A DNA stretch of 22,222 bases from CBFGWV01 sp965652545 (lineage in GTDB: Bacteria; Pseudomonadota; Gammaproteobacteria; Competibacterales; Competibacteraceae): contig CBFGWV010000047.1 in assembly GCA_965652545.1 (NCBI GenBank), forward strand, positions 1 through 22,222, read 5' to 3'. The translations under genes and the position numbers were made by a program. The notes below the pieces were generated by a model. It saw nothing but the letters and a program-made list of their open reading frames with translations, was not told the origin of the DNA and searched no databases. Shown piece after piece: positions 7,567 through 16,857 of this stretch (position 1 is the stretch's first letter; each line of letters begins with the position of its first letter).

Positions 7567-9741
7567 ATGACCTTGCGCCTGATCCGGGTGGCCGTACCCT
7601 CGCCCCTGCCCCGCTTGTTCGATTACCTGGCGCCCGACTCCGTGCCCTGGCCCCTACCGCCGGGTGTTCGTGTCCAGGTGCCCTTCGGCCATCGCAAATT
7701 GATCGGCCTGGCCGTCTCCTGCGCTGATACCTCTGACGTCCCGAGCGACCGCCTGCGCCCAATCCTGGCGGTGCTGGATGCTCAACCGGTCATCCCCGCG
7801 GATGTGCTCGCTCTGGCGCTGGATCTTGCCGGCTACTACCATCACCCACCGGGGGACGTGCTTGACGCGGTGTTGCCCAAGCGCCTGCGTCAAGGGGCTG
7901 TTGCCGAGCCCTCGCAACTGCCGCCCTGGATGCTCACCCCAGCGGGCGAGGCCGCCTGCGCGGACGAGGGCCTGGCCAAGCGCGCGCCCAGACAACACGA
8001 AGCCTTACAGCGCCTGCACGACGCCGGCCGGAGCCTGGGCGACAGCGAACTGGCCAGTGCATCCACCCGTCGGTCGCTTCAACAGCATGGGTGGATCGTG
8101 CGCAGCGAGCATCGCACGCCCGAGCCACTGGCCGGCGACGTGCCGGTACTGACCGACGACCAGCAGGCAGCGGTCGCGGTACTGGAAAAGGCCGGCTCAA
8201 GCTTTTGCGTATCGCTGCTTTTCGGTATCACAGGCAGCGGCAAGACAGAGGTTTATCTGGAGCGCATTGCCCTGGAGCTGGCTGCCGGCCGCCAAACCCT
8301 GGTCCTGGTACCCGAGATCGCGCTGACACCGCAGTTGGTGGACCGTTTTACCCGCAGGCTGGGCACCCGCCCGTCGGTACTGCACTCCGCGCTTACCGAT
8401 GTGGAGCGGCTGGACGCCTGGCTGGATGCCGCCCGCGGGCAGGCCGGCGTGCTCATCGGCACCCGCTCGGCGGTGTTCACACCACTGGCGAGACCCGGGC
8501 TGATCGTGGTGGACGAGGAGCACGATGGCTCGTTCAAGCAGCAGGACGGGTTCCGCTATCACGCCCGCGATGCCGCCATCTGGCGGGCGCGGCGACTGGA
8601 CATACCGGTGATCCTGGGGTCGGCCACCCCGTCACTGGAAACCTGGGCCAACGCGGCCCGTGGCCGCTACACCCGCATCGACCTCACCCGGCGCGCCGGC
8701 GGGGCGAGGCCACCGCGCATCCTCACCCACGATCTGCGCGGCAAGCGCCTGCGCGAAGGCTTGAGCGAACCACTGTGGGACCGCCTCGCCCGCTGCATCG
8801 ACGCTGGGGAGCAGGCGTTGGTGTTCCTGAACCGCCGCGGCTTCGCACCCACGTTGCTCTGCCACGATTGTGGGTGGATCGCGGAGTGCCCGCGATGCAC
8901 GGCCCGGCTGACGGTGCATCGCGCCAAGCGGCAGTTGCACTGTCATCATTGCGGCCATGAGGTCCGCCTACCGCCGCATTGCCCAAGCTGCGGCAGTGCC
9001 GAGCTACGACCCATCGGCCAGGGCACGGAACGCCTGGAGGATACGCTGGCCGCCGCTTTCGGTGCGGAGCGGGTAGTCCGCATCGACCGTGACACTACCC
9101 GCCGACGCGGCAGCCTGGAGGCCTTGTTGAACCGCGTTCGCGACGGGCGCGGTCAGATCCTTCTGGGCACCCAGATGCTGGCCAAGGGACACGATTTCCC
9201 GGCGGTGACGCTGGCGATCATAGTCGATGCGGACCAGGGCCTGTTTTCACCCGACTATCGCGCCGAGGAGCGGCTCGCGCAGATGCTGATCCAGGTCGCC
9301 GGGCGGGCCGGCCGCGGCGTGCGCCCGGGTGAAGTCGTGATCCAAACCCACCAGCCGGATCATCCACTCCTGCTGCGCCTGCTGAGCACCGGCTACGGGG
9401 CCTTCGCGGAGCAGGCGCTTGCCGAACGCCATCGCGCCGGTTTGCCACCTGTCAGTCACCAAGCCTTGCTGCGGGCCGAGGCTCACGACCAAGCAGACGC
9501 CGAGGCGTTTCTCCACGCGGCGCAGGCTTTGGCGCCGGAGAACCGCTTGGAATGGTGGGGGCCGGCACCGGCCATTCTCGAACGCCGTGCGGGGCGCTAC
9601 CGCCAGCAATTGATGATCAATGCCCCGGACCGGCGGCAGTTGCATGCTTTGCTGGGCAGTTGGGTGCCCACCCTGTACCCAATACCGGAAGCCCGCAAGG
9701 TCCGCTGGTCCCTGGACGTGGACCCGCAAGCGATGGATTGA
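7567..9741 (+). CDS. priA: Primosomal protein N' / replication restart helicase PriA
   Basis: PriA recognises abandoned forks and D-loops and reloads DnaB through PriB/DnaT or PriC. The 724-residue protein is close to the 732 of E. coli. The N-terminal 3'-end-binding and winged-helix parts cover roughly residues 1-190. The helicase has the Walker A motif GITGSGKT (G220-T227) and the DEEH box (D316-H319). A zinc-binding insertion from C432 holds four CxxC pairs (CHDC, CPRC, CHHC, CPSC), the full set of eight cysteines. The second RecA lobe follows (GTQMLAKGHDFP, QVAGRAGRG). I chose the ATG at 7567 because TLRLIRVAVPSPLPRLFDY is the conserved start. Two genes down the strand lies the SPOR gene, an order also known in Pseudomonas. 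Confidence 0.97.
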   Translation: MTLRLIRVAVPSPLPRLFDYLAPDSVPWPLPPGVRVQVPFGHRKLIGLAVSCADTSDVPSDRLRPILAVLDAQPVIPADVLALALDLAGYYHHPPGDVLDAVLPKRLRQGAVAEPSQLPPWMLTPAGEAACADEGLAKRAPRQHEALQRLHDAGRSLGDSELASASTRRSLQQHGWIVRSEHRTPEPLAGDVPVLTDDQQAAVAVLEKAGSSFCVSLLFGITGSGKTEVYLERIALELAAGRQTLVLVPEIALTPQLVDRFTRRLGTRPSVLHSALTDVERLDAWLDAARGQAGVLIGTRSAVFTPLARPGLIVVDEEHDGSFKQQDGFRYHARDAAIWRARRLDIPVILGSATPSLETWANAARGRYTRIDLTRRAGGARPPRILTHDLRGKRLREGLSEPLWDRLARCIDAGEQALVFLNRRGFAPTLLCHDCGWIAECPRCTARLTVHRAKRQLHCHHCGHEVRLPPHCPSCGSAELRPIGQGTERLEDTLAAAFGAERVVRIDRDTTRRRGSLEALLNRVRDGRGQILLGTQMLAKGHDFPAVTLAIIVDADQGLFSPDYRAEERLAQMLIQVAGRAGRGVRPGEVVIQTHQPDHPLLLRLLSTGYGAFAEQALAERHRAGLPPVSHQALLRAEAHDQADAEAFLHAAQALAPENRLEWWGPAPAILERRAGRYRQQLMINAPDRRQLHALLGSWVPTLYPIPEARKVRWSLDVDPQAMD

Positions 9742-9797
9742 GCGTCACGCCTTTGCCTCGTGGCGATCGAATCGCGCGCCGCGGGAGTAAGGTTCGT

Positions 9798-9803
9798 TAG
9801 AAT
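9798..9803 (+). promoter_or_regulatory. -10 candidate for argS
   Basis: TAGAAT lies in the 129-nt gap between priA and argS, about 68 nt before the start codon. The -35 region is GC-rich and does not match well. The rest of the gap shows nothing else of note apart from the argS ribosome binding site. Confidence 0.35.
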
Positions 9804-9859
9804 AGGCGCTTTCGGGCATTCATAGACGACGGCAGGCCGGGCGGCCACCTGCTGTGACG

Positions 9860-9865
9860 AAGGAG
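9860..9865 (+). promoter_or_regulatory. Ribosome binding site that fixes a TTG start for argS
   Basis: AAGGAG lies five bases before a TTG codon at 9871. This strong Shine-Dalgarno sequence supports TTG as the true start of argS. No in-frame ATG gives the conserved N-terminus. Confidence 0.75.
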
Positions 9866-9870
9866 CAGCG

Positions 9871-11562
9871 TTGAAAGACCAGATTCAGTCCTTGGTGACC
9901 ACGGCATTGCAGGCCCTGGTGGCGGATGGGGTCATTCCCGCCGATCATGGCGTGGAACCGGTGATTGAACGCACCCGCGATCGCAACCACGGCGACTTCG
10001 CCACCAACGCGGCCATGGCGCTGGCCCGTCCGGCGCGGCGCAAACCCCGTGAGCTGGCAGAGGCCCTGCTGGCCGCACTGCCACCTTCGAACGCCATCGC
10101 GAAGGTGGAGATCGCCGGCCCGGGCTTCATCAATTTCACCCTGTCCGCGGACGCCTACCACCGCGAACTGCTGGACATCCTGACCCGGGCGGCGCGCTAC
10201 GGGCACAGCGATGCCGGCCAGGGGCGCAAGGTGCAGATCGAATTCGTCTCCGCCAACCCCACCGGACCCCTGCATGTCGGCCACGGCCGCGGCGCGGCCA
10301 TCGGCGATGCCCTGGCGCGCCTGATGAGCGCCACCGGCTGGGCGGTCAGCCGCGAATTCTATTACAACGATGCCGGGGTGCAGATCGCCAACCTGGCCTT
10401 GTCCGTCCAGGCCCGCGCGCGCGGGCTGCGCCCTGACGATGCCGATTGGCCCGCCGATGGCTACCGCGGCGACTACATCGCCGATGTCGCCAATGCGTTC
10501 ATGGCCGGTGAAACGGTCATTGCCGACGACAAAGCCGAAGTCGGCAATGCCGACCCGGACGATCTGGACGCGGTTCGGCGCTTTGCCGTGGCCTACCTGC
10601 GCCGCGAGCAGGACATGGACTTGCAGGCCTTCGACGTCGCCTTCGATGTGTACTTCCTGGAGTCCAGCCTGTACGACGAAGGCAAGGTTGCCGAAACGGT
10701 CGAACGACTGGCGGCGAACGGCCATGCTTACGAGAAGGACGGCGCACTATGGCTGGCCACCACGCGATTCGGTGACGACAAAGACCGGGTGATGCGCAAA
10801 TCCGACGGCAGCTATACGTACTTCCTGCCGGATGTGGCCTACCACCTCAATAAATGGCAACGCGGGTTCACCCGAGTCATCGACGAGCAAGGCGCCGACC
10901 ACCACAGTACCGTCACCCGGGTTCGCGCCGGCCTGCAGGCGCTGGAGGTCGGTATTCCCGAGGGCTGGCCCGAGTACGTGCTGCACCAGATGGTCACCGT
11001 GATGCGTGGCGGCGAGGAGGTGAAAATCTCCAAGCGCGCAGGCAGTTATGTCACCTTGCGCGACCTGATCGACGAGGTCGGCAAGGATGCGACGCGTTTT
11101 TTCCTGACCTCGCGCAAACCCGACTCGCAACTGGTCTTCGACATCGATCTGGCGCGCTCGCAAACCAAGGACAACCCGGTGTACTACATCCAGTACGCCC
11201 ACGCCCGCGTGTGCAGCATCTTCAAGCGGCTTGGCGATCTGGGCCTCACCCATGACCCGGCGCGCGGCCGCGAATCGCTGGCACGCCTGGATGCGTCCGT
11301 CGAAAACGACCTCATGGCCGAGTTGTCGCGCTTTCCGGAGATGGTCGAGGCTGCCGCGCGTAATGCCGAGCCGCATTTGATCGCCCAATACCTGCGCGAT
11401 GTCGCTTATCGGCTGCAGACCTACTACGACTCCGGGTTGAAGGTGTTGGTGGATGACGATGCCGATTTGCGCGATGCGCGCCTGACGTTGTTGACAGCCA
11501 CCCGGCAGGTGCTCGCCAACGGTCTGTGGCTGCTGGGCGTTTCGGCACCGGAGGCCATGTGA
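9871..11562 (+). CDS. argS: Arginyl-tRNA synthetase
   Basis: ArgS is a class I synthetase that charges tRNA-Arg and needs the tRNA for amino acid activation. The protein is 563 residues, slightly shorter than the 577 of E. coli. The N-terminal Add-1 domain that contacts the tRNA elbow covers about residues 1-100. The HIGH signature appears as HVGHG from H135 after SANPTGPL. The KMSKS position reads KISKRAG from K385. The C-terminal DALR helical domain binds the anticodon. The start codon is TTG with a strong ribosome binding site. Its stop codon overlaps the GTG start of the next gene (GTGA), so the two are translationally coupled. Confidence 0.97.
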   Translation: MKDQIQSLVTTALQALVADGVIPADHGVEPVIERTRDRNHGDFATNAAMALARPARRKPRELAEALLAALPPSNAIAKVEIAGPGFINFTLSADAYHRELLDILTRAARYGHSDAGQGRKVQIEFVSANPTGPLHVGHGRGAAIGDALARLMSATGWAVSREFYYNDAGVQIANLALSVQARARGLRPDDADWPADGYRGDYIADVANAFMAGETVIADDKAEVGNADPDDLDAVRRFAVAYLRREQDMDLQAFDVAFDVYFLESSLYDEGKVAETVERLAANGHAYEKDGALWLATTRFGDDKDRVMRKSDGSYTYFLPDVAYHLNKWQRGFTRVIDEQGADHHSTVTRVRAGLQALEVGIPEGWPEYVLHQMVTVMRGGEEVKISKRAGSYVTLRDLIDEVGKDATRFFLTSRKPDSQLVFDIDLARSQTKDNPVYYIQYAHARVCSIFKRLGDLGLTHDPARGRESLARLDASVENDLMAELSRFPEMVEAAARNAEPHLIAQYLRDVAYRLQTYYDSGLKVLVDDDADLRDARLTLLTATRQVLANGLWLLGVSAPEAM

Positions 11563-12179
11563 GCGTCCGTCGCGACTACAAGGCGCCCAATACCTGGCGC
11601 AGCGGCACCAACAAGGACCGCAGTCGCGCCCGGGGCAACGCCGCGCTGGTCGGTGCGCTCATCGTCATCGGCCTCGGCGGCGTGGGCTACCATTATCTGG
11701 TCCAGGACAGCGGCACATTGAACCCCACGCCGCGCCTGGCCACCCCATCCGGCAGTCAGCCGGCAACCACCGCACCGCGCGGTGCCAGCAATGCGCCGCG
11801 GACAGTGCCCCCGGCCCAGCCACCGAAGTACGATTTCTACAACTCCTTGGAACAGCAGGAGGTGTTGATCCCGGAATCGGCGACAGCCCATACCGCCCCG
11901 CTTCCGGCACTGCCGGCGGAGCCGGCACCGACGACGGTCACGAACGGGCCGGTCTGGCTCCAGGTCGGGGCGTTCCGCAACGCCGACGATGCCGATGCCC
12001 TCAAGGCGAAAGTCGCGTTCCTCGGTTATCGGGCGCAGGTCGAAACCGTCGATACCGCCGACGGCCCGCTGCACCGCGTACGGCTGGGCCCCCTGCAAGG
12101 CCAGGACGCCCGGGATGCGCAGACAGCGCTGGAATCCAACGCGATGTCATTTCTCGTCATCCGCGGTGAAGGCGGATAA
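11559..12179 (+). CDS. SPOR-domain cell-division protein, FtsN-like
   Basis: The 206-residue protein has the FtsN architecture. A short basic cytoplasmic tail (SVRRDYKAPNTWRSG) is followed by one membrane segment at about residues 30-50 (AALVGALIVIGLGGVGYHYL). A Pro/Ala/Thr-rich periplasmic linker runs to about residue 125, and the SPOR domain covers about 130-204 (GPVWLQVGAFRNADDADALKA and the LHRVRLGPLQG strand). SPOR domains bind glycan strands lacking stem peptides at the division septum. It starts at a GTG overlapping the argS stop by four bases. In Pseudomonas and E. coli an FtsN or SPOR gene lies next to hslVU; here a GGDEF/EAL gene follows. It may be true FtsN or a paralogue. Confidence 0.85.
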   Translation: MSVRRDYKAPNTWRSGTNKDRSRARGNAALVGALIVIGLGGVGYHYLVQDSGTLNPTPRLATPSGSQPATTAPRGASNAPRTVPPAQPPKYDFYNSLEQQEVLIPESATAHTAPLPALPAEPAPTTVTNGPVWLQVGAFRNADDADALKAKVAFLGYRAQVETVDTADGPLHRVRLGPLQGQDARDAQTALESNAMSFLVIRGEGG

Positions 12180-12226
12180 CAAACTGTTAAATCCGCACGA
12201 AATAGTCTGCGATAGGCGGGCAAGGA

Positions 12227-12235
12227 TGCTATGTT
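12227..12235 (+). promoter_or_regulatory. Extended -10 candidate for the GGDEF/EAL gene
   Basis: TGC followed by TATGTT is an extended -10 element 72 nt upstream of the GGDEF/EAL start, in the 128-nt gap after the SPOR gene. The gap is more AT-rich than its neighbours. I see no c-di-GMP riboswitch or terminator in it. Confidence 0.35.
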
Positions 12236-12307
12236 TTGCGTAAATGGACGTAAACGATCCAAGGGACGCTCAAGAGCCCGTAATAATAACGCCACGAAGA
12301 CGATCCC

Positions 12308-14899
12308 ATGCGGCTTATGGTGCAGGAGTCCACCGCAGAGACTAACGTCGATGCCCCGGTCGACGAGGGGTTGATCGTGCCTATGGTTGCCGAACGCATG
12401 GCAACGGCAGTGTGGGTATTGGACCTGGACGCATTCGGCTTTCGCTGGTGCAACCCAGCCGCGCTCACCGTTCTGGGGCTTGCGCACCTGGACGAGCTCG
12501 AGCGTTGGCGTACCGACCAGCGCCAACCGCTGCAGGAGACACTGGCCGCCGCGTTGATCGGTGTCGAGACCGGCACATCCATTGTCCGTGAACTCCCCTT
12601 ACCCTCGCGCCGTGGCACGCTCAGCGCCAGCTGCGCGATTACCCCTGTGCCGCTGCCCGACGGCCATCGCGGCGCGGTAGTGGAACTGGGCACGCAGATC
12701 TCCGACGAGCAGGCGCGCGGCCTGGAAGCATTGGCGGCTTTGCCCCTGGGTATCGCCTGGTTCTCGGCCGACGGTCACGCGCTTGGCGGCAACCTCACGG
12801 CGCGGCAGTGGTTCAGTCAGCCGGATACCGGTCTCGTTCAGCGCTTTGTGCAATTGAAGGATGGCCAGCGGTTTCTTGTTCGGATGCTCACCGATGGCGC
12901 CATCAGCGGCGAATTCGATCTCAGGTTTCACAGCGGGCCTGCCACATGCCGGGTGTCCGGGCGTGTGGGGCGGGATCCACTGACCCACGCGCCGTTGATC
13001 GTCGTCAGCATCTGGCCAGCAACCCCGACCGCACAGGCCATGGTGGCCGTGCCGGATGCATCGCCCGCACCAACCGACGAGTTGCACACCATTCAACGTG
13101 CGCTGGATCGGCTGACACGCGAGCAGGCCATCGTCTTCGACAATCCGGTGGTCGGCATCATGTTCGTGCGCGCCCGTCGTATCGCGCACTGCAATCGGCG
13201 GTTCGAAGCCATGTTCGGCTACTCCGCCGGCGGCCTGGACGCAAAGCCCACGCTGGTTCTCTACCCCTCCAAGGAAAGCTGGGAGACCCTGTGGCATGCC
13301 GGCCACGCGGTTCTCGCCCGCGGCGAGGCCTTCCGCGCCGAGATCGAGCTGCGCCATCGCAGCGGCAAACCCATGTGGTGCGACATGATCAGCCGCGCCG
13401 TCGACCCCGACGACGTGGAGTCCGGCGCGATCTGGATCGCGGTGGACATCACCGAGCGCAAACGCGTCGAGTCCGCACTCAAGAATGCCCACGAGGAGCT
13501 GGAACGCCGGGTACGCGAGCGCACCCGCGAGCTCCAGCGCAGCGTGCAGTCGCTCCAGCAGGAAATCACCGAGCGCAGACAATCCGAAGAGCACGCCCGG
13601 CACCTGGCCCATCACGACACCTTGACCGGCCTGCCCAACCGCACACTGCTGGAGGAACGCCTCACCTTCGCCTTGAGCCGGGCCACTGAAACCAATGGCA
13701 TGGTCGCGCTGATGTTCATCGACCTGGACCGTTTCAAGACCATCAACGATTCGCTCGGTCATCTGGCCGGCGACCAGCTCCTGCAAGCGGTGGGACAGCG
13801 GCTGCGCGGCTGCATCCAAGGGCGCGATACCGTGGCCCGCCAGGGTGGCGACGAATTCGTCGTCGTGCTCGGCGAGATCCACGACGAGGAGCAGGTCCGC
13901 CAAGTCGCCGAGCGCATCTACCACCGGCTGGCCGAACCCTTTCGCATCGACCGCATGGAGCTGCACGTCACACCGAGCATCGGTATTGCGCTGTACCCGC
14001 GCGATGGCGAGGACGTGCTGGCGCTGATGAAGAGCGCCGACACCGCCATGTACCAGGCCAAGGAGGCCGGCCGGGCCAACTTCCAGTTCTTCAACCCCGA
14101 GATGACCGACGTCGCGGTGCGTCGATGGACGCTGGAGAACCATCTGCGTGGGGCGTTGAAGAACAACGAGCTCGAGCTGTTCTTCCAGCCGCGCGTGAAC
14201 GTGGCCAATCAATCCATCTGCGGGGCGGAGATCCTGCTGCGCTGGCGCCACCCGGAGCTGGGACTGGTCGGCCCGGACACATTCATTCCCATCGCCGAGG
14301 AAAGCGGGCTGATCAACACCCTGGGCGAATGGGTGCTGGAGCGCACCTGCGCGCAATGGGTGGAATGGCGCGAACGCGGTATGCCGCTGCTGACCCTGTC
14401 GGTAAACCTCTCGGCTCAGCAGTTCCGCCGCCCGCAACTGGTGGCGGACATCGCGCGGATTCTCGACTCATCGGGCATGCCGGCGGACCGTCTCGAACTC
14501 GAGCTGACCGAAAGCATGCTGATGCGTCACGCCGACAATGTCGTCTCCATGCTCAATGCGCTCAACGACATGGGCATACGCCTGTCGGTGGACGATTTCG
14601 GCACCGGCTACTCCAATCTCGCCTATTTGAAACGCTTCCCGATCGACAACCTGAAAATCGACCGCTCATTCGTCCGCGACATCCCCGCGGACGCCGATGA
14701 CACGGTCATCGCGGAGACCATCATCGCCATGGGGCGTAGCCTCAACCTGCGAGTCGTGGCAGAGGGCGTCGAAACCGCCGACCAACTGGCCTGGCTGGTC
14801 AACGCCGGCTGCCATGAGTATCAGGGGTTCTACCACAGCCATCCTATGCCGGCGGCGGAGTTCGAGGCCTTGTTCATTCGGCCTCAATCCTCCAGATAG
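12308..14899 (+). CDS. PAS-GGDEF-EAL cyclic-di-GMP turnover protein
   Basis: The 863-residue protein has no obvious membrane segment. Two divergent PAS-like units cover about residues 30-120 and 140-240, and a clearer PAS/PAC unit covers about 275-383 (NPVVGIMFVRARRIAHCNRRFEAMFG, ending DITERKR). A coiled coil at about 386-430 leads to the GGDEF domain with an intact GGDEF at 513-517. The inhibitory RxxD site has become QGRD, so product feedback may be weak. The EAL domain keeps the catalytic glutamate, but the motif reads EIL (641-643). It also has ELTES near 732, DDFGTG from 762, LKIDRSFV and VVAEGVET. Both activities are therefore possible. The start at 12308 has a poor ribosome binding site; an ATG at 12317 is an alternative. 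Its end overlaps the end of speA. Confidence 0.93.
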   Translation: MRLMVQESTAETNVDAPVDEGLIVPMVAERMATAVWVLDLDAFGFRWCNPAALTVLGLAHLDELERWRTDQRQPLQETLAAALIGVETGTSIVRELPLPSRRGTLSASCAITPVPLPDGHRGAVVELGTQISDEQARGLEALAALPLGIAWFSADGHALGGNLTARQWFSQPDTGLVQRFVQLKDGQRFLVRMLTDGAISGEFDLRFHSGPATCRVSGRVGRDPLTHAPLIVVSIWPATPTAQAMVAVPDASPAPTDELHTIQRALDRLTREQAIVFDNPVVGIMFVRARRIAHCNRRFEAMFGYSAGGLDAKPTLVLYPSKESWETLWHAGHAVLARGEAFRAEIELRHRSGKPMWCDMISRAVDPDDVESGAIWIAVDITERKRVESALKNAHEELERRVRERTRELQRSVQSLQQEITERRQSEEHARHLAHHDTLTGLPNRTLLEERLTFALSRATETNGMVALMFIDLDRFKTINDSLGHLAGDQLLQAVGQRLRGCIQGRDTVARQGGDEFVVVLGEIHDEEQVRQVAERIYHRLAEPFRIDRMELHVTPSIGIALYPRDGEDVLALMKSADTAMYQAKEAGRANFQFFNPEMTDVAVRRWTLENHLRGALKNNELELFFQPRVNVANQSICGAEILLRWRHPELGLVGPDTFIPIAEESGLINTLGEWVLERTCAQWVEWRERGMPLLTLSVNLSAQQFRRPQLVADIARILDSSGMPADRLELELTESMLMRHADNVVSMLNALNDMGIRLSVDDFGTGYSNLAYLKRFPIDNLKIDRSFVRDIPADADDTVIAETIIAMGRSLNLRVVAEGVETADQLAWLVNAGCHEYQGFYHSHPMPAAEFEALFIRPQSSR

Positions 14900-16794
14900 C
14901 TGTACCCCGTCAGCCCAGCCTCCAATTCACCCAGCATCGCGGCGCCGCTGCGCGCATCCAGACCGGCATCGGCGACCCGCCGGCGGTAGGTCTCACGCAG
15001 AACCTCCGGCTGCAGGTGTACGTATTGCAGCAACTCGGCCACCGTATCGCCGTGCTCCAGGTCCATGAGCGCATAACCGTCATCGTCGGTCAGCGCCACG
15101 TTGACGGCGCTGGTATCCCCGAACAGGTTATGCATGTCGCCGAGAATCTCCTGGTACGCACCGACCAGGAAGATGCCGACCCGATACGGCTCGCCCTCTC
15201 GATACGGGGGCAGCGGCAGGGTGCTCTCCACCCCCTCGCCGTCGACATAGGCGTCGATCCGGCCGTCGGAGTCGCAGGTCAGGTCCTGAAGCACCACCCG
15301 GCTGGTGGGTTCCTCATCCAGGCGATGCAGTGGCACGATCGGAAACACCTGGTTGATGGCCCAGGCATCGGGCAGTGACTGGAACAACGAGAAGTTCAGA
15401 AACAGCTTCTCGGCCAATTTCTCGTGCAGTTCGTTTTCCAGATCGCGGTGCACCGAGCGTCGGGCGCTGAGCAAGGGGTGCACGCGGCGACAGATCGCCT
15501 GATAGCTGCGTTCTGCGCGGGCGTATTGATCGAGGTTGATGACACCGTGCAGGTACATGCCACGGGCTTCGCCCAGCCAATACACCGCGTCGTGATAGGC
15601 CTCGACGGCACCGGCCCGCGTTACCCCATCCAGCACCGACCACAGGTCGTGCAGCACCTGAGGGTCCTGGCGCACCGGCGGTGAGGGCGGTTCGGCACCG
15701 GGGGCTTCCTCATGGTCGATGATATTGGTGATCAAGGCGGCGTGGTGCGCGGTGAGCGCACGCCCGGACTCGGTGATGATGTTCGGATGCGGCAGGCCGC
15801 GGCGCTCGCCGCACACCTCGGCAAGAATACGCACGACGTTGTTGGCGTACTCCTGGACCGAATAGTTGATCGAGCAGTCGCTGCGCGAGCCGGTGCCTTC
15901 ATAGTCCACACCCAGGCCGCCACCGACATCGACCGTATCGATGTGTACGCCCAGGCGATGCAGCTCGCCATAGAAACGCCCGACCTCGCGCAACCCGCGC
16001 TGGATGTCGCGGATGTTGGCGATCTGCGAACCCAGGTGGCAATGCAGGAGCTTGAGGTTTTCCAGCTGCCCGAGGGATTTGAGCCGCTCCATGGCGGTCA
16101 GCAGCTGCCCGGGAGAGAGCCCGAACTTCGACTTCTCGCCACCGGTGTCGGCCCATTTGCCCGCCCCCATGGAGGCCAGCCGGACACGAATGCCCAGGCG
16201 CGGCGTTACACCAAGCGATTGCGCAGCCTCGGCGACAAGGTCGATCTCGGAGAGCTTCTCGATGACGATGGTAACGTCCAGGCCGAGCTTGCGGCCGATC
16301 AGCGCGAGGCGAATGTACTCACGATCCTTGTAGCCGTTGCAGACCACCGTGCCGCCGGGCTCGGACAAGCCCAGGACGGCCATGAGCTCGGGTTTGCTGC
16401 CCGCTTCCAGCCCCACACGGCCACGACCGTGGGCCAGGATCTCGGTGACCACGCGACGCTGCTGATTGACCTTGATCGGGTAGACGAGCGTGTAACGGCC
16501 ACCATAGCGGTGCTGGTCCACGGCCTGGTGGAAGGCCTCGCACAGCCGATCGACACGGTCGTGCAGGATGTGATTGAAACGCACCAGCACCGGCAGCGGG
16601 AAACCGCGCTCGATCAGATCGTCCGCCAGGGTGTCCAACGCGACCCCCTCGTGCGCATCGTCCTGGCGTCTACGCACGCGTAACCGGCCGTCTTCGGCGA
16701 TGGTGAAGTAGCCATCGCCCCAGCGGTCGATATTGTATACTTCGCGCGCTTGAGACACCGTCCACGGCGCCGGGTGAGTCACGGTGTTGGACAT
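14884..16794 (-). CDS. speA: Biosynthetic arginine decarboxylase
   Basis: SpeA is a PLP-dependent alanine-racemase-fold decarboxylase that converts arginine to agmatine, the entry to putrescine. The 636-residue protein compares with 658 in E. coli, and the shortfall is mainly at the N-terminus. The PLP lysine is K108 in YPIKVNQQ. LLHCHLGSQI and VDVGGGLGVDYEG form further active-site blocks, and LTCDSDGRID near the C-terminus carries the conserved Cys/Asp pair. The ATG at 16794 has AGGAG 12 nt upstream, which is rather far. The gene is divergent from speE with 94 nt between the starts, and its last 16 bases overlap the GGDEF/EAL gene on the other strand. The identification is secure. Confidence 0.97.
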   Translation of the reverse strand: MSNTVTHPAPWTVSQAREVYNIDRWGDGYFTIAEDGRLRVRRRQDDAHEGVALDTLADDLIERGFPLPVLVRFNHILHDRVDRLCEAFHQAVDQHRYGGRYTLVYPIKVNQQRRVVTEILAHGRGRVGLEAGSKPELMAVLGLSEPGGTVVCNGYKDREYIRLALIGRKLGLDVTIVIEKLSEIDLVAEAAQSLGVTPRLGIRVRLASMGAGKWADTGGEKSKFGLSPGQLLTAMERLKSLGQLENLKLLHCHLGSQIANIRDIQRGLREVGRFYGELHRLGVHIDTVDVGGGLGVDYEGTGSRSDCSINYSVQEYANNVVRILAEVCGERRGLPHPNIITESGRALTAHHAALITNIIDHEEAPGAEPPSPPVRQDPQVLHDLWSVLDGVTRAGAVEAYHDAVYWLGEARGMYLHGVINLDQYARAERSYQAICRRVHPLLSARRSVHRDLENELHEKLAEKLFLNFSLFQSLPDAWAINQVFPIVPLHRLDEEPTSRVVLQDLTCDSDGRIDAYVDGEGVESTLPLPPYREGEPYRVGIFLVGAYQEILGDMHNLFGDTSAVNVALTDDDGYALMDLEHGDTVAELLQYVHLQPEVLRETYRRRVADAGLDARSGAAMLGELEAGLTGYSYLED

Positions 16795-16857
16795 GGGTGA
16801 GCGCCACTCCTCTTTAAGATTCCGCGAAAATCCGCCACGTTAATCCAGCCTGCCAGA

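Noticed and set aside
12180..12307. c-di-GMP riboswitch upstream of the GGDEF/EAL gene
   Set aside because: The conserved core and paired helices of the known class are not visible in this 128-nt gap.
12231..12374. 47-codon open frame overlapping the start of the GGDEF/EAL gene
   Set aside because: It has no good ribosome binding site, sits on a probable promoter, and its basic composition is not enough to support it.
12599..14437. 612-residue open frame antisense to the GGDEF/EAL gene
   Set aside because: It is composition-driven, with no recognisable domain and no ribosome binding site; the sense strand has full domain evidence.
15712..16683. 323-residue open frame antisense to speA
   Set aside because: It is a shadow of the well-conserved speA sequence.
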